From assembly GCF_042186555.1 (NCBI RefSeq), contig NC_133327.1, positions 106,729,167-106,793,166 of the forward strand: a stretch of 64,000 nt of DNA, given 5' to 3'. This DNA is from Aquarana catesbeiana. Taxonomy: Eukaryota > Chordata > Amphibia > Anura > Ranidae. A program made the position numbers and the translations under genes. Below the pieces are notes generated by a model that made no database searches, was not told where the DNA came from, and saw nothing but the letters and a program-made list of their open reading frames with translations. This document shows, piece by piece, positions 10,921-23,165 of the stretch (the first letter of the stretch is position 1; each line of letters starts with the position of its first letter).

Positions 10921-11440
10921 TTAAAGTATTACTAAACCCACAACAGTAAAATCAGTCTGTATATGCAATAAAGCATGCTTGTTGTACTCACTGTGGGACC
11001 TAAGAGGTTAATCCTCTGCATTGTGTAAAAAGGCTGTTTGATCCTGTCTGCTCCGATCTTCCCCTTCTTCCACAGTCCCCTCTCCATCTTCTGTTAGTAC
11101 AGAAGCCTTGGGACACTCTGCACATGCTCAGTTTGGGGTGTATTGCTAGTGAGGTTTTTTCTTTTCTTTTGGGAGGGTGTATGTGATAAGCACAGGGCCA
11201 ATCAGCGCTGTCCAGACAGAAGGTCAGGGATTCTGGATAGGACAGCTCAGTGCAGAATGAAAACTCCTCCTACAAGCTTTAACCAGGAACTGATAGAAGT
11301 CACAAGACTGTTATATACTGCTGATGAGAAAAAGGTATTTAGCAGTTTATATTTACTAAAATAATTGCATTTCCATGTTCTGTGTACTGTGGGAGACCAG
11401 ATATAGTGACTGCAGGGTCCTGGGTTTAGTAACACTTTAA
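10921..11440. mobile_element. TTAA-target MITE, TIR AGTATTACTAAACCC
   Basis: The element begins ttaaagtattactaaaccca and ends gggtttagtaacactttaa, giving terminal inverted repeats just inside a TTAA on each side. It is 520 bp and noncoding. An inverted-orientation copy of the same family lies at 37600-38130; both share the interior phrases ctgtccagacagaagg and cacaagactgttatatactgc. A TTAA duplication points to piggyBac or Kolobok superfamilies; which one cannot be decided from ends alone. Confidence 0.88.
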
Positions 11441-12534
11441 AAGCATCTGAAATTCTGAAATGCAAACAGAATGCCCATAAACACAAGCTCAAAGCATATT
11501 GACACAGCCCTTTCAGACACAAGCCAGGTATAACCACAGTCTGCTCTTGCATTGTTTTAGGCAGGGAGGCAATTTTATTACTATACTGCAAGCACAAAAA
11601 AAAAACTTTGTCCTATGAATAGCTAGATGAGGGATGACATGGGTGCTTTATTATGCAGTATCCTCCCCTCTTGTAAGAGTTATTTTTAGAGCCAGAAAGG
11701 ACAATGCATTGTGAGACTAGGGCATGTGAGCGGGGAGCAGACAGGCTTTGTACCGAGTGCCATCCTGGGCATGTCTAATGATAAAACGCGATGAAACACA
11801 AGGGGCTGTCTTGCAAAACTGAACAGGCAGACCTGACCCAAGGCAGCCAGCAGCCCCACCACAACCTAGGCCGAGCGCATACTAATTAGAGCCTGCAGAA
11901 AGTAGTCTGCCAAGCCGAACAATGAGAGATTCAGAGTGACAGCTTTGTCACAAGTCATCATTTGGGACAAAGGTCAGCACTGGGTCCATATTACCACAAC
12001 AAGAACCACATACTGGAGGAAAAAAATAGAATACATACAATGCATATCATTAAAAGTCATAAATTGCATTCCATGTTTAGTTTATTTTACCTATAGCATA
12101 TTTCTACAATATCTATGGATTGACACAACCCCCTCATGAACCATGGTGGACCATGTCATTGTGCATATGATGCGAGTTTCACCTGCCATGACTTACTCTG
12201 GAAGGCACACTCTGTTTTTCATATCTCGGTTTCTCCACTGCTTATTATTAGTGACCTGTGATCTCTCAGACCTATTATAAATCACTTGGCAGTGACTTAA
12301 CAGCATTAGAACCTATAGCACTGTCATCAATTAGAAGATCAGGTGAGAAGATATAATGAAAATTGGAGACTGATGACAACCATAACAAATAATCTCTGAT
12401 AAAGTCAAGGGAGAAAAGAGAGAAGGAAGGAGCTTGCATTGTCTATGCCCATTCCTAGCAATGCTGGGGAGGGGGCGATTGTAAAGCTTAGATTTCCTCT
12501 GTGCATTTATTATTTGACATGCATTTTCCACATT
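11441..12534. other. Intron sequence without recognised features
   Basis: Mostly non-repetitive AT-rich sequence. Short ORFs (11936-12139, 12331-12531) lack any recognisable motif. I see no exon with credible splice sites. Confidence 0.5.
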
Positions 12535-12752
12535 TGTATTTCTGTAGTGCTTTTCTCACTGGGGAGTCAAAGTGCTTAACAGGTGAAAAAAGCAATCTTG
12601 GGCACACTCATTTTAGCCAATTAACCTACCAGCATTGAAAAAACCCCCACAAGCACAGAGAACATGAAAACGCCATGTCAATGGTGTCCTGGTTGGGATT
12701 CGAACTGAGGACCTCAGTGCTGCAAGGCAGACGTGCCAACCACCATCACTTC
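12535..12752 (-). mobile_element. tRNA-derived SINE with L2-like tail
   Basis: Read on the minus strand the head carries a tRNA-type B box, cagttcgaatcccaac, at about 12694-12709, preceded by ggttggcacgtctgcc in the A-box position. The body continues with tgctggtaggttaattgg and the tail with aagcactttgactccc and gcactacagaaatac, resembling L2 LINE 3' ends. That arrangement of tRNA promoter, body and LINE-like tail is typical of a SINE. Truncation of the head and the target duplication were not resolved. Confidence 0.72.
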
Positions 12753-12858
12753 TGCAGTGGGGTACTGCAGACACTACACTATATTTTCTTTTGCAGCCTG
12801 GATGTGAATTTTAAAATTGCTGTAAACCAACATTCAACCTGATATTCAGTATCTACAG

Positions 12859-13016
12859 CAGGGGTCTCAAACTGGCGGCCCTCCAGCTGTTGCGAAACTA
12901 CAAGTCCCATCATGCTTCTGCCTGGGGGGAGTCATGCTTGTAAACGTCAGCCTTGCAATGCCTCATGGGACTTGTAGTTTTGCAACAGCTGGAGGGCCGC
13001 CAGTTTGAGACCACTG
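12859..13016. mobile_element. hAT MITE with perfect 8-bp target duplication
   Basis: The 158-bp element starts caggggtctcaaactggcgg and ends with the inverse, ccgccagtttgagaccactg. It is flanked on both sides by atctacag (12851-12858 and 13017-13024). Long inverted arms cover almost the whole element (ctccagctgttgc, actacaagtcccat). The terminal CAG...CTG and the 8-bp duplication are diagnostic of the hAT superfamily. No coding content; a fold-back RNA hairpin would be expected if transcribed. Confidence 0.95.
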
Positions 13017-13849
13017 ATCTACAGTAATTTGATAGGCAGAGGCAAGAAAGATTAAAGGACAGCTGAAGTTATGAAAAGGAAGATAGCAAACAAGGGTTTG
13101 GCAATGGTGGTCCCATGCATCCTTGAGGTCCAATCATTTCTGCTAACTCAATTGTTAGATCACCATCCTTTGTACAATATAAAAGTTTGCCACTGGTTTA
13201 AAACCAAAATCAACAAGAAACTTTCACTTAGCTGCAATCAAGCACAACACATGAGTAAAATACTAATTTACCCTGTAATTGATGAAACATTGAGGCTACT
13301 GCCAATATTCACTGGGTTGTCCTAAACTCTGCAGCTGTCAGTCATCCATCATGCCTGTCTCTTCGTCTTGCTGTCAGTCCATATATTGACTTCCCATCTT
13401 GTACTGAATTCAATGCTAAGCTTTGGCTCTAACAGCGATGCGGTCAGTATTGATGCAGAGAAATTTTATGTTTTTAGTCCTAGATATGCCTTTCATTTCA
13501 ACAGACTCTCCTATTCTCTAGGGATCTCTTATCCTTTCAGCTTTGCCTTTATAATATATAATCCTCCATATTGCATCCCTTTTTTGAGAGATCCTATATA
13601 TCAGAGCAAGGCTGATTTTTTAATATAGAAGATTGACGGTCTAAACAAAGTCAGTTCCACAAATCTTTAGGGTTCGAACTTTCAGGCGAAAAGTAGTAAA
13701 TGTATTTACCCCCTAACACACACTATGCTCAATTCACAAAGCTAAAAACACCAGGATAAGGATACTGTTTCTTTTTTAAATTGACAGTTCTTTTCAGTTC
13801 AGTCCAATGAGACTTGAAAATGTCTGTCATATGACTACAAGAAATATTT

Positions 13850-14532
13850 TTAAAGTGGTTGTAAAGCCACTTGTAATGTTACTACAATCCACTCTGTTAG
13901 GTAACAATATGTGCCCCACTGTATGCCCTTTATTAAAAAAAAAAACAAAAAAACCCACATCTACCTGATTTTAGAGCGCCTCCTGGCGCTCACATGGCTG
14001 GCCGCCTCTCTCCTCTCCCTGTCTGACAGCTGCAGCCGGAGGGGTTAAAAACTCCCACTGACCTCAGCCGGGAGGAGGGAGGTGGCTGGTCATGTGAGCA
14101 CTGGGAGGCGCTCTGAAAGAAGATAGATATCAGCTTATTTTTAATAAAGGACATACAGTGGGGCACATATTGTAACCTAACAGAGTTAACAGAGGACTGT
14201 GGTAACATTAATCTGTTATGAAAGCAGCAGGAGAGGAGGATCAGGGAGCAGACAGAGCTGACAGGCAGGGAGGGGAAGGGGGAGAGGACAGAGGAGATGA
14301 CACAGGAGAGATTCGGATGACAGAGGCATGTAAACTGACCACAATGTCAGGGATCAGCAGCCATAATAAACCATGGTCAGTTTACAGGGGGGGGCAGAAC
14401 TAGGCAGGATCAGTCAGGTATTTCAGGTAATATAGGGGGCCAAATTACACAGCACAAGCACTGCGCTGTATAAAATGCTTTAAAGGAACACAATCCTTTT
14501 TTTTTGGGGGGTGGGGGTTACAAACACTTTTA
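13850..14532. mobile_element. TTAA-target MITE, TIR AGTGGTTGTAAAG
   Basis: The left end ttaaagtggttgtaaagcc is matched by the right end gttacaaacactttta. The element is about 680 bp. It contains a long internal inverted repeat: tgtgccccactgtatg and gagcgcctcc(t)ggcgctcacatg on the left are mirrored around 14092-14180. A related element is at 39356-40026; they share the 3' segment tatttcaggtaatatagggg and cacagcacaagcactg. Confidence 0.82.
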
Positions 14533-14738
14533 CTTTGTCCCTTCTATAAACCCCTTATGATCATCTTATACAGCCAGTACAGCATCTTTTGAGGATACTA
14601 TCACTAAATAAATGTTGATATTTGGCCGAGAGATTACAAGCTTTTATTCTGATATAACTTGCAAAAAATATTTAATGGTCCACCTTCCCCAATTAACTCA
14701 AGAAACCAGCAGTTGGCTGAACACAACGTGGAGAAGAA

Positions 14739-15345
14739 TGGTGTTAAAGGCGTTGTAAAGGCAGGATGTTTTTTATCTGAATGCATTTTATGCATTAAAG
14801 AGGGAGTCCCCCTAAAAAAAAAAAAAAAAAAAAAATATATATGTCAGCAGCAATAAATACTGCAGATGCTGACTTTTAAAATAAGGACACTTACCTGTCT
14901 CAGGGTCCAGCGATGTTGGCACCCGAGGCCGAACCGTCGCTCGGCTCTCGGGTGCTGCCGCCGTCATCTTCTGTAAGGGAATCAGGAAATGAAGACTTGC
15001 TGCGGAGGGGCCAAATGGCAGCTCTGTGTCTGAATGGACACACAGGGCTGCAGCTCAGCTCACGTTCACCCATAGCAAGCTGCTTTCTGTGGGGGCACTC
15101 GACAGGAGGGAGGGGCCAGGAGCACCAAAGAGGGACCCGAGAAGAGGAGGATCCAGACTACTCTGTGCAAATACACTGGACAGAGGAGGTAAGTATAACA
15201 TGTTTGTTTTTTTTGTTTTTTTATTATACATGAGACTTTATAAATTAAGCACAAGAGAACCCATTTTGTACATTGTTCATTTTACACAGACTAAATATTC
15301 TCTCACCCCCTCATTTCTCAGGGTTTTAGTTTCACAACTTTCAGC
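14739..15345. repeat. TTAAAGG-terminal repeat (partial)
   Basis: The segment starts ttaaaggcgttgtaaaggca, the same terminal style as the TTAA-target MITEs. It contains a poly-A run at 14816-14835 and a short palindrome near 14845-14880, then a GC-rich body ending at cagaggaggtaagtataaca. The right terminus is not clear; 15345 is an estimate. ORFs across it are not supported as genes. Confidence 0.5.
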
Positions 15346-16046
15346 TGCTGACATATGAGTTGTGACATTATTCTATTTGCTGGTTTTTAATAACATCTCA
15401 CACCACCCCCTTTCTTATATTGGATATAAAATAAAATCTAACAAAAACTTTAGAACAGATGCTTTGACAGAATTCAATGTCCAGTCTCCCTCTGTACTAT
15501 CTGTTCTCTGCAATTGCATATTTGTTTTCAGTGTTTAACTATTAAAATCCATAACATTGTTTAAAAAAAAAAAAAAGTCACAAAAAGCAGCAAATGGCAA
15601 CACTATTCCCACTTCATCAGGGCTTAACACAGGATAAACCTTGAATAGACTCTGAGAAACAAGTGACTTCCCAGATCTATATTAGAACCAATACTGAACT
15701 CATCTCATGGAGAACAACCTGACAGCATTGCTGCTCAGAAACAGTGTTGTGCACTGATGAAGGGGGAATAGTGTCAACCCCAGAACGCTTTGGCTGGTTT
15801 AAAATACTTTTTTTTTTTAATCAACAATTATAATCATCTTGGAGCCTTTTATCCCATTTTAGTCTCACACTCTTTTCTGTATTTTAATGGTTTAAAGCAG
15901 GTACTGTCAGATTTTTGAAAATGTTTAAACCATTAATAGGTATAGCCTCAACAAAATGTAAAAGCATAACAAAGTAATTAATAACATTAAAAAAAATATA
16001 TATATATGTTAAAAGTGCCCTGACATGGAACATGAAAGCATTTACA
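15346..16046. other. Intron sequence, nothing firm recognised
   Basis: AT-rich sequence with short homopolymers (15560-15575, 15811-15820). A pair of similar phrases, ccacttcatcagggcttaa near 15610 and gcactgatgaagggggaat near 15751, are inverted relative to one another. They suggest a decayed palindromic repeat between 15575 and 15815. Confidence 0.4.
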
Positions 16047-16349
16047 TAAGGGCTCGTTCACACGGGCGTTCCGTATGTTGTATTTCATCCATCGGTTGCA
16101 TGCCTATGAGCAAACGGATGATCATCTGTTTACACCCATATCTGTCCACATCTGTTTTTTTTTAACTGATCAAAGCCCTATTTTTGTTCTGTTAAAGAAA
16201 AACAAAAAAAAACGAAACGGATGTAAACGGACAAAACGGTACATTTTTGCATTGGTTGTTAGGAGCCGGTGCCCGCTGGCGTACTAACCACCAGTGACTC
16301 ATCTCTGCTGTCAGGAGAGATTCCCACTGAAAGTAAAAAAAAAAAAAAT

Positions 16350-17035
16350 ATATAGACAGTATACAGTGAGGGGGCAGTGTGTAAACTCCCTCACATGCCG
16401 GTGCCGACTGTCACTTCTGGTTTTAAACTTAAGAGAAGTATGTTTTTTTCCCCCCATAATCATACTTAGCTAGATGGCTGCAGCATCGGTCTGATGCTGC
16501 ATCTGTTCCCCGGCGCCTCTGCACTGAGAACCGAGCGATCAAACATCACCGATGGCTTAGTTTTCTCAGCTCCCTGAGCAGAAAGCTGCTGACTGTCAAT
16601 CAGGACCGTCTCCTCCATGCTCACTGGAGTGCTGGGCTGTGGAGGGGGCGGTGCGGCCAGCTTAGGCTCTCAGCGGCTCGTTGAGAGGCTGAGATGGGTG
16701 TCAGTCTAGACACCTGCTGGATCCAGAAATCATTGTCGTGCCTGGACCGATTTCTGTGACGTCAGCAGAGACGTCAGCTGGACTTCTCCTTTAATTTCAA
16801 TCTCTTTTCTTCATTTCTTCAATAGCGCTAGAGAAGAAGCTGTCCTTTGGCCCCACCACTGAAATAAAATGTGTGACCCCGCCCCTTTTACTTTAGCTGC
16901 GGGGACGAATGACAACTCCCTCTCTGGCGCTATAGAGGAAAGAAAAAAAGAAGAGCCAGCAATGACAGTTAGCGCTGGCAAGTGAGGGAGCCTGTCTGTA
17001 TACACTGCCCCCTCACTGTATACACTGCTCTTCTC
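16350..17035. repeat. Inverted-arm repeat around 16350-16420 and 16964-17030
   Basis: The left arm acagtgagggggcagtgtgt plus ctccctcacatgcc is matched in inverse on the right by ggcaagtgagggagcc and cactgccccctcactgt. The segment between the arms includes a second repeat family (16424-16795). This fits one inverted-repeat element interrupted by another. Confidence 0.6.
16424..16795. repeat. GC-rich nonautonomous repeat, first copy
   Basis: The left end ttaaacttaagagaagtatg and right end ggacttctcctttaat are inverted. The interior shares tcactggag, ggctctcagcgg and gtgacgtcagc with 49034-49475, so the two are copies of one family. Noncoding. Confidence 0.65.
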
Positions 17036-17869
17036 CTCTCCTGCCTCTCTCCTTGCACACACTGCCCCCCGCCTCCCCCACAAAGAGGACCTGTCACTTA
17101 TATGCTATCCCACCACATGCACAGGGGGATATTTACAATCACAAGTTAAAAAAAACAAAACAAAAAAAAAAAACCAACAGGCACACTTAAAAAAGACATA
17201 AAAATCAAAGAATATAAAAATAAAAAAAATGCGAGCCTTCCCACCTCCACATATGCAGACATGCATACAAAAATGCATGCGTTGGGGTGCCTACATAAAA
17301 AAATGGCAATTGTGCCACACACGTTACATATCACCGTGCATGCCAGAGATCAATAATTTTAGCACCAGAGCTAATGGGTAATGCTAAACTGATGACCTTT
17401 TAAAAGATCGCCTATGGAAAAATATAGGGTATTGATGTTTTTTCACAGTTTTATGGGTGCCAAGCACACTGGATGTTAAAATAACATTATAAAAATGCCA
17501 GTAGCTCTGCAGTGAGTTTTTCAATGTTTTTCTGCGTTAGCGTTTTTTTTTTCAATGGATCAAAAATGTAAAAAACTGCTGGCGATCCACGTTTTTGAGC
17601 GTTTATCAGCGTTTGACATTAGAGCATTTTTACAGCTGAAAAACTCTTCTCTAAACCCACTAGTTTTGGGGTTTTTTTAAAGCCAAAAAACCCCCCAGCC
17701 AAAAACTGCTGATAACAGCCTATGTGTGCATGGACACAACATGATGGGGAGTTTATTGACTGTAGAAAAAAAAAACATCTGAAGCCAAAAACAGCTGCTG
17801 TAAAAACGTTCAAAAACGTCCAGCGTGCATGAAGTCTAATGCTTGACACTATTGAGTATCTATTTACTC

Positions 17870-18782
17870 AGTGCAACTCCATCTTTTATATTTTACCAAA
17901 AAAATAGGCAATTTATTGTGTTTGTGTGCCCTAAAACAACGTTTTTTTACAGACATTTTGCATTTTATAAACTGTTGCATTAATATCATGTGACATAAAA
18001 AATTGGAATTACCACAAATGTATTCTCTAGGGTGTCTGCGTTCAGAAAATATATAATTAAGGATGCACCGATACTGATATCGGTGCCAATATCAAGCATT
18101 TGCACAAGTATTGGTACTCGCCCAAACGCTCCCGATACTTTGCGGTGCGATTTGCGTCAATACAAAATGAACAGGAATGCGGTGTGATTCCGGTCTGAAT
18201 CGTGTGCATATGTGTGTAGAGAAAGAGAAAAGTGCCATCTAGTGGGCAGTTGAAAAAAACATTAGAACTCACAATACATATCTGGCCACATGCAAAATAA
18301 TCTGCATAGGTGTCCCAGTCTGCCGATCACGGGCACTCGGGGTGCTAACAGGGCTGGAAGAGATGTAGAGGTGGTCTGCCCCCAAGCTGATGTAACTTGG
18401 GGTTATAAAAAAAAAAAAATCAAACTGCCCACTAGATGGCACTTTTCTTTTTCTACACACACACACACAGTAGCATTGGGGGAAAATCGCATGCGGTTCA
18501 GACAGGAACCACACCACATTCCTGTTCAAATCGTATGCAACTCTTTGCAGTGCAATTTGCACTAATTTTTTTTTGTATTGACACAAATCACACCACAAAG
18601 TATCGGTACTCGTACTGGTGAGTACTTGACCGAAAGTGTTGGTACTCCGATAAAGAAAAAACGGTATCAGTGCAACCCTATATATAAAGTTTGGGGGTTT
18701 TAAGTAATCTTCAGGCCTAAAATTAAAAAATTATCATGTAAACCAAAAATTTAAAAATGGCCGCGGGACTCAAGTGGTTAAG
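17870..18782. mobile_element. TTAACCACTT-terminal element, reversed fragment
   Basis: The right end reads gactcaagtggttaa, the terminal repeat of this family in reverse. Inside, tattctctagggtgtctgcg corresponds to agaccctagagaatac of the copy at 7890-9072. A hAT element (18058-18680) splits it. The left limit near 17870 is estimated. Confidence 0.65.
18058..18680. mobile_element. hAT element with long inverted arms
   Basis: The left end taaggatgcaccgatactga and the right end, reverse complement tagggttgcactgataccg, are inverted repeats. The flanks are tatataat (18050-18057) and tatataaa (18681-18688), a 7/8 target duplication. Long arms extend inward and include gtgccatctagtgggcag and its inverse at 18423-18441. 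It is noncoding and ends in a (CA)n stretch near 18457-18471. The 8-bp duplication supports hAT. Confidence 0.82.
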
Positions 18783-18935
18783 GACTCCAGCTAGTGGATG
18801 TAATAAACCGATTTAAACTGATGAAAAATTGATCCATTTTTTTTCTTTGAAAAAATGTGACTGAACTGATGAAGCGGATGGAACACCCCTGTGAAATGGG
18901 CCTTAGTGTGGTGACCTGTGTTCTTCCATACTGGA

Positions 18936-19340
18936 TTAAAGCGGTAGTAAACCGCGGTTTTCTTTTTCTTTTTTTTTAAACCTGCAAGGCAATGTGATAA
19001 TGTGCTAGTATGCATCACATTATGTGAAACTCTTAGAACGAAGCCCTCCGGCGGCGTGCTTGTGACCGCTGAAGACGCTTTCATCTTCACCCGGTCTTCC
19101 TTCCGGGTTCATGGACTTCGTCTGTGTGAGTGGCCGGAGCCACAATGACATCACTGCCACACACGGGAGCCGCCATTTACAGAACAAGACTCTGGAGGAA
19201 CGGCACAGATAGAGCTGCATTTAAGTAAATATCTCCTTAACGGTGCACATTTAGGAGATATTTACAGTACCTAGAGGCAAGCCTTAATATAGGCTTACCT
19301 ATAGGTAAAAATCGTGCATGGGAGTTTACTCCCACTTTAA
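18936..19340. mobile_element. TTAA-target MITE, TIR AGCGGTAGTAAACC
   Basis: Begins ttaaagcggtagtaaaccgc and ends ggagtttactcccactttaa. A 405-bp noncoding element with internal inverted phrases tgcacatttaggagatattt and aagtaaatatctccttaac. A second copy is at 41894-42342 with the same internal order (gtgctagtatgcatc, ggcttacctataggta). Confidence 0.9.
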
Positions 19341-21794
19341 TGCAGGCCACTGTTAGGGCACATAAGAAAAAAAAATTTCTATGTCCCCCATTCACACGAC
19401 AACACTGGTGAGATATGCAGTGCAGTGCATGGTCGAAAAATGTAGCATGTCTGCTGGAGCGTTCACTGGCAGCTGCCCACAGGGTAAAATGTGGCACTTT
19501 ATCATGCCCTAAAGGACGGGTTTACACCTGCATGATGCGCTACACCTGTGTAGCTTGAACCTGTATAACGCTCAAGGTCTAAAATCCCATAGTTTTCAAT
19601 TGTGTCTGCTCACACCAGAGCATGGCTTAAAGCTTGTAGCCCAAAAAAGTACCAAGAGCTTCTTGGTACTACAATCTACAAGAGTATTTGGCCACAATGG
19701 ACTTCAATGGGAGCCTCAGAAAAGATGCATGAAAGCATGTGTGAATATGCACATATTGCTATGTTTTTTCCCTAGTAACTAGCTCTCAATTGGCTAAAAA
19801 TTATTTTAAATAAAGCACAAGCCTCACCCAAAAAAAAAAAAAAAAAGAGCATGTAAAAAGACCATTGATGATCAAGTGTGAATAATGCTAAAAACTGTGC
19901 TTTGTTCTTATATAATTTTTTTTTATTCATATAGCCAGCCCTTAATATTAGTAAACAATTCCAGCAGCAAAAGAGAGTGAGTACAAAGGCTGCAGAGAGG
20001 AGTCACAAGACTTCCTTCAGCTTCAGGAACACAACTATCTCATTCTCTTGACTGCTGCACTGCACCAATAGAAACTCTATTTAAACTCTATATAAAGCAG
20101 ACATCTATATAATGCAATTATCTAACATGATAATAAATGGAGTGTAGCATGTACAAAACAGGGAGTCCTCATTCATATGGGTCCAGCGCAACTACACTAA
20201 AAACAGTGAGAATATAGGTAACTGGCTTCCTAGACCAACGGCATTGTCAGACACTGAGGTCCAGTCTTAAATTTTAATTTTGTAAAAATGTAAAAAATAT
20301 CAATACAAAAAAAAAATAAAAATGTAAACACCTTTGTTCTATACAACAAGCTGTAGAATAGTGGAATAAAATCAGACACTAATAATTTGATGTTTCGGCA
20401 CACAACACATACAACAGCTTTGAATTGTCAGGAAGAAGAATAGCTGAAGGTTACACATGAATGGGATGGAGCTGAGAATCAAATGATTCTCTGGCAGAAC
20501 GGAAAGAGGCAGACGGGGGGGAGCTAGTAATTATAAGGGAAGGAAAATGCAAATGGAACAAATGAAAAGGCAATGGCTCCCAGACGGGCACTTTAGGTGA
20601 AGGAGATTTTCCCCTGCAGTATAGATGTGACAGAAAGAGGTCTGCGATTAGATGTGCTCCCTCACCTATCTCACAAGGTAATGTGCACGCAATACATACA
20701 TTCATTCTCTCGATACAGCAATAGAACAACAGGGATCCTATATATTTCAAAAGGGAACCTAAAAATGCTGATTTTTTTTTAAATGTTATTTATTTTTGAG
20801 TAGTGTAAATAATAAATCTGGGCTACAAGGGGAGCTGCACAAATCAATAAATACAATCAATATTTTAACTTCCTTCCCTTTCTCGGTAGAGAGATTTTTG
20901 TGCCCACCCTTCTATTACTGTACATCATTCGGACTACAAAGCAAACTAGGACAGGTATTAGAGCACAGACTAGACAAGGACGGTGAGATCATGTGTGTGT
21001 GAAGGGGGTGTGTGCCGGGTGTGGCTGGGGTGTGTGCCTTTCCTCCAATCAGCTCTCACACACAATGCAGCTCTCAACCTCCTCCTCTGGGATACTAGCA
21101 TATGCAGAAGGATTTTATCAAAATTCGGCACTTTTCACTGGCTGTAGATAAGAGAAGACTGCAAATAACCAAGTATAACTTATCAAAAATTTAGAGTTGG
21201 GTCTAAAAGTAAAGCTTTCCTAAGAGAAACATGGGACCCGCCACTGTGAACATCCTTCTGAAAACGCAACTTTCCTTGGTATTGTGCAGCAATTCCCAGC
21301 AAAGTCAAACTTGTTGTAGTAAGCCATCTCAAAGTACTGAAGGGTCAGTGTGATTCCCACATCAAAAGAGTGTGTGCTTACATGCACAGCCAGCATTATA
21401 GTGGACCTTGTAGTAAATTGCTTATTGGGTCTGAACTCCTCTCTATAAAAATGACGATACTTTATGACGGAAAAAAAAAATCTACCTGCCAGAAAAAAAT
21501 GCTAGATCATAAACTTACCTTACCCCCGTCTTTCCTACCGCAGTGCCTAGATGAGGAGGGTGACATCCTGCCCTTCCAGCAAGATCCTGGGGAATGCACT
21601 TCAGCCAAAAACTCAAGAACACACTTGCACTGGAATTGAATGTTCTCTCATGAGATTTATGGTATTCAACATTCCCCAGGAAGCTTGCAAAAAGCTTAGT
21701 GATGTCATGCCCCAAAACATGGAAGACCAAGAAAAAAAAGATAGAATATGTACTTACCACACACCTGTCTCATTGCAGGGTGTTAAGTTACTAC
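19341..21794. other. Intron sequence with weak repeat traces
   Basis: 19341-19520 carries a decayed repeat (gtttacacctgcatgatgcg). The rest is mostly single-copy looking, with poly-T near 20770 and (GT)-rich sequence near 20993-21040. No exon, tRNA or complete mobile element was recognised. The phrase ccttccagcaagatcctggg at 21575 recurs in inverse at 23568-23594. Confidence 0.5.
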
Positions 21795-23165
21795 TACCTT
21801 ACATATTGGTGAGGCTGAAAAAAAGACACAAGTCCATTAAGTCCAACCTATGTGTGTGATTAAATGTCAGTATTACATTGTATATCCCTGTATGTTGTGG
21901 TCATTAAGGTGCTTATCTAATAGCTTCTTGAAACAATCAATGCTGCCCACTGATACCACCACCTTTGGAAGGGAATTCAACATTGTTGCCGCTCTTACAG
22001 TAAAGAACCCTCTATGTAGTTTAAGGTTAAACCTCTTTTCTTCTAATTTTAATGAGTGGCCACGAGTCTTGTTAAACTCCCTTCCGCGAAAAAGTTTTAT
22101 CCCTATTGTGGGGTCACCAGTACGGTATTTGTAAATGGAAATCATATCCCCTCTCAAGCGTCTCTTCTCCAGAGAGAATAAGTTCAGTGCTCGCAACCTT
22201 TCCTCATAACTAAGATCCTCCAGACCCTTTATTAGCTTTGTTGCCCTTCTTTGTACTCACTCCATTTCCAGTACATCCTTCCTGAGGACTGGTGCCCAGA
22301 ACTGGACAGCATACTCCAGGTGCGGCCGGACCAGAGTCTTGTAGAGCGGGAGAATTATCATTTTATCTCTGGAGATGATCCCTTTTTAATGCATGCCAAT
22401 ATTCTGTTTGCTTTGTTAGCAGCAGCTTGGCATTGCATGCCATTGCTGAGCCTATCATCCACTAGGACCCCCAGGTCCTTTTCCATCCTAGATTTCCCCA
22501 GAGGTTCTCCCCCCAGTGTATAGATTGCATTCATATTTTTGTCACCCAAATGCATTTTTCTACATTAAACCTCATTTGTCATGTAGTTGCCCACCTTATT
22601 AATTTGTTCAGATCTTTTTGCAAGGTTTCCACATCCTGTGGAGAAAAGTTATTGCCCTGCTTAGCTTAGTATCGTCCACAAATACAGAGATTGAACTGTT
22701 TATCCCATCCTCCAGTTTGTTTATGAACAAATTAAATAGGATTGGTCCCAGCACAGAACCCTGGGGGAACCCACTATCTACCCCTGACCATTCTGAGTAA
22801 TCCCCATTTATCACCACCCTCTGAACTCACCCGTCTAGCCAGTTTTCAATCCATGTACTCACCTTATGGTCCATATCAACGGACCTTACTTTGTACAGTA
22901 AACGTTTATGGGGAACTGTGTCAAATGCTTTTGCAAAATCCAGATATACCACGTCTACAGGCCTTCCTTTATCTAGAAAGGTTAATAGATTGGTTTGGCA
23001 AGAATGGTTCTTCATGAATCCATGCCGATTACTGCTAATGATACCGTTTTCATTACTAAAATCTTGTATATAGTCCCTTATCATCCCCTCCAAGAGTTTG
23101 CATACTATTGATGTTAGGCTAACTGGTCTGTAATTCCCAGGAGAGTCTCCTAGAGAACGAGGAGT
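21795..23165 (-). mobile_element. CR1 LINE, 5'-truncated
   Basis: The minus strand encodes, over broken frames, the C-terminal half of the CR1 ORF2 reverse transcriptase. In order: PGNYRPVSL (start, about 23145), LDFAKAFDTVPH (about 22930), PQGSVLGPILFN (about 22760), FVDDTKL (about 22670; the usual box is FADD), EKDLGVLVDD (about 22475) and FSLEKRRLRGD (about 22175). The endonuclease and N-terminal RT are absent, as in the usual 5'-truncated LINE insertion. The frames are split by small indels, so the copy is inactive. It lies on the same strand as TRAPPC12. Confidence 0.92.

Larger units (their letters stand above)
16047..18906. mobile_element. Inverted-repeat element broken apart by nested insertions
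   Basis: The left terminus taagggctcgttcacacggg at 16047 and the right terminus, reverse complement ctaaggcccatttcacaggg, at 18906 fit as ends of one MITE. Its two halves (16047 to about 16270 and about 18786-18906) both carry aacggatg/catccgtt-type motifs. Between them lie other repeats listed separately, the deepest being a hAT element with its own target duplication. The pairing of the two ends is inference from terminal similarity. Confidence 0.55.

Noticed and set aside
12694..12752. Functional tRNA gene on the minus strand
   Set aside because: A B box is present, but no complete cloverleaf can be drawn, the A box is weak, and the sequence continues into a SINE body with an L2-like tail.
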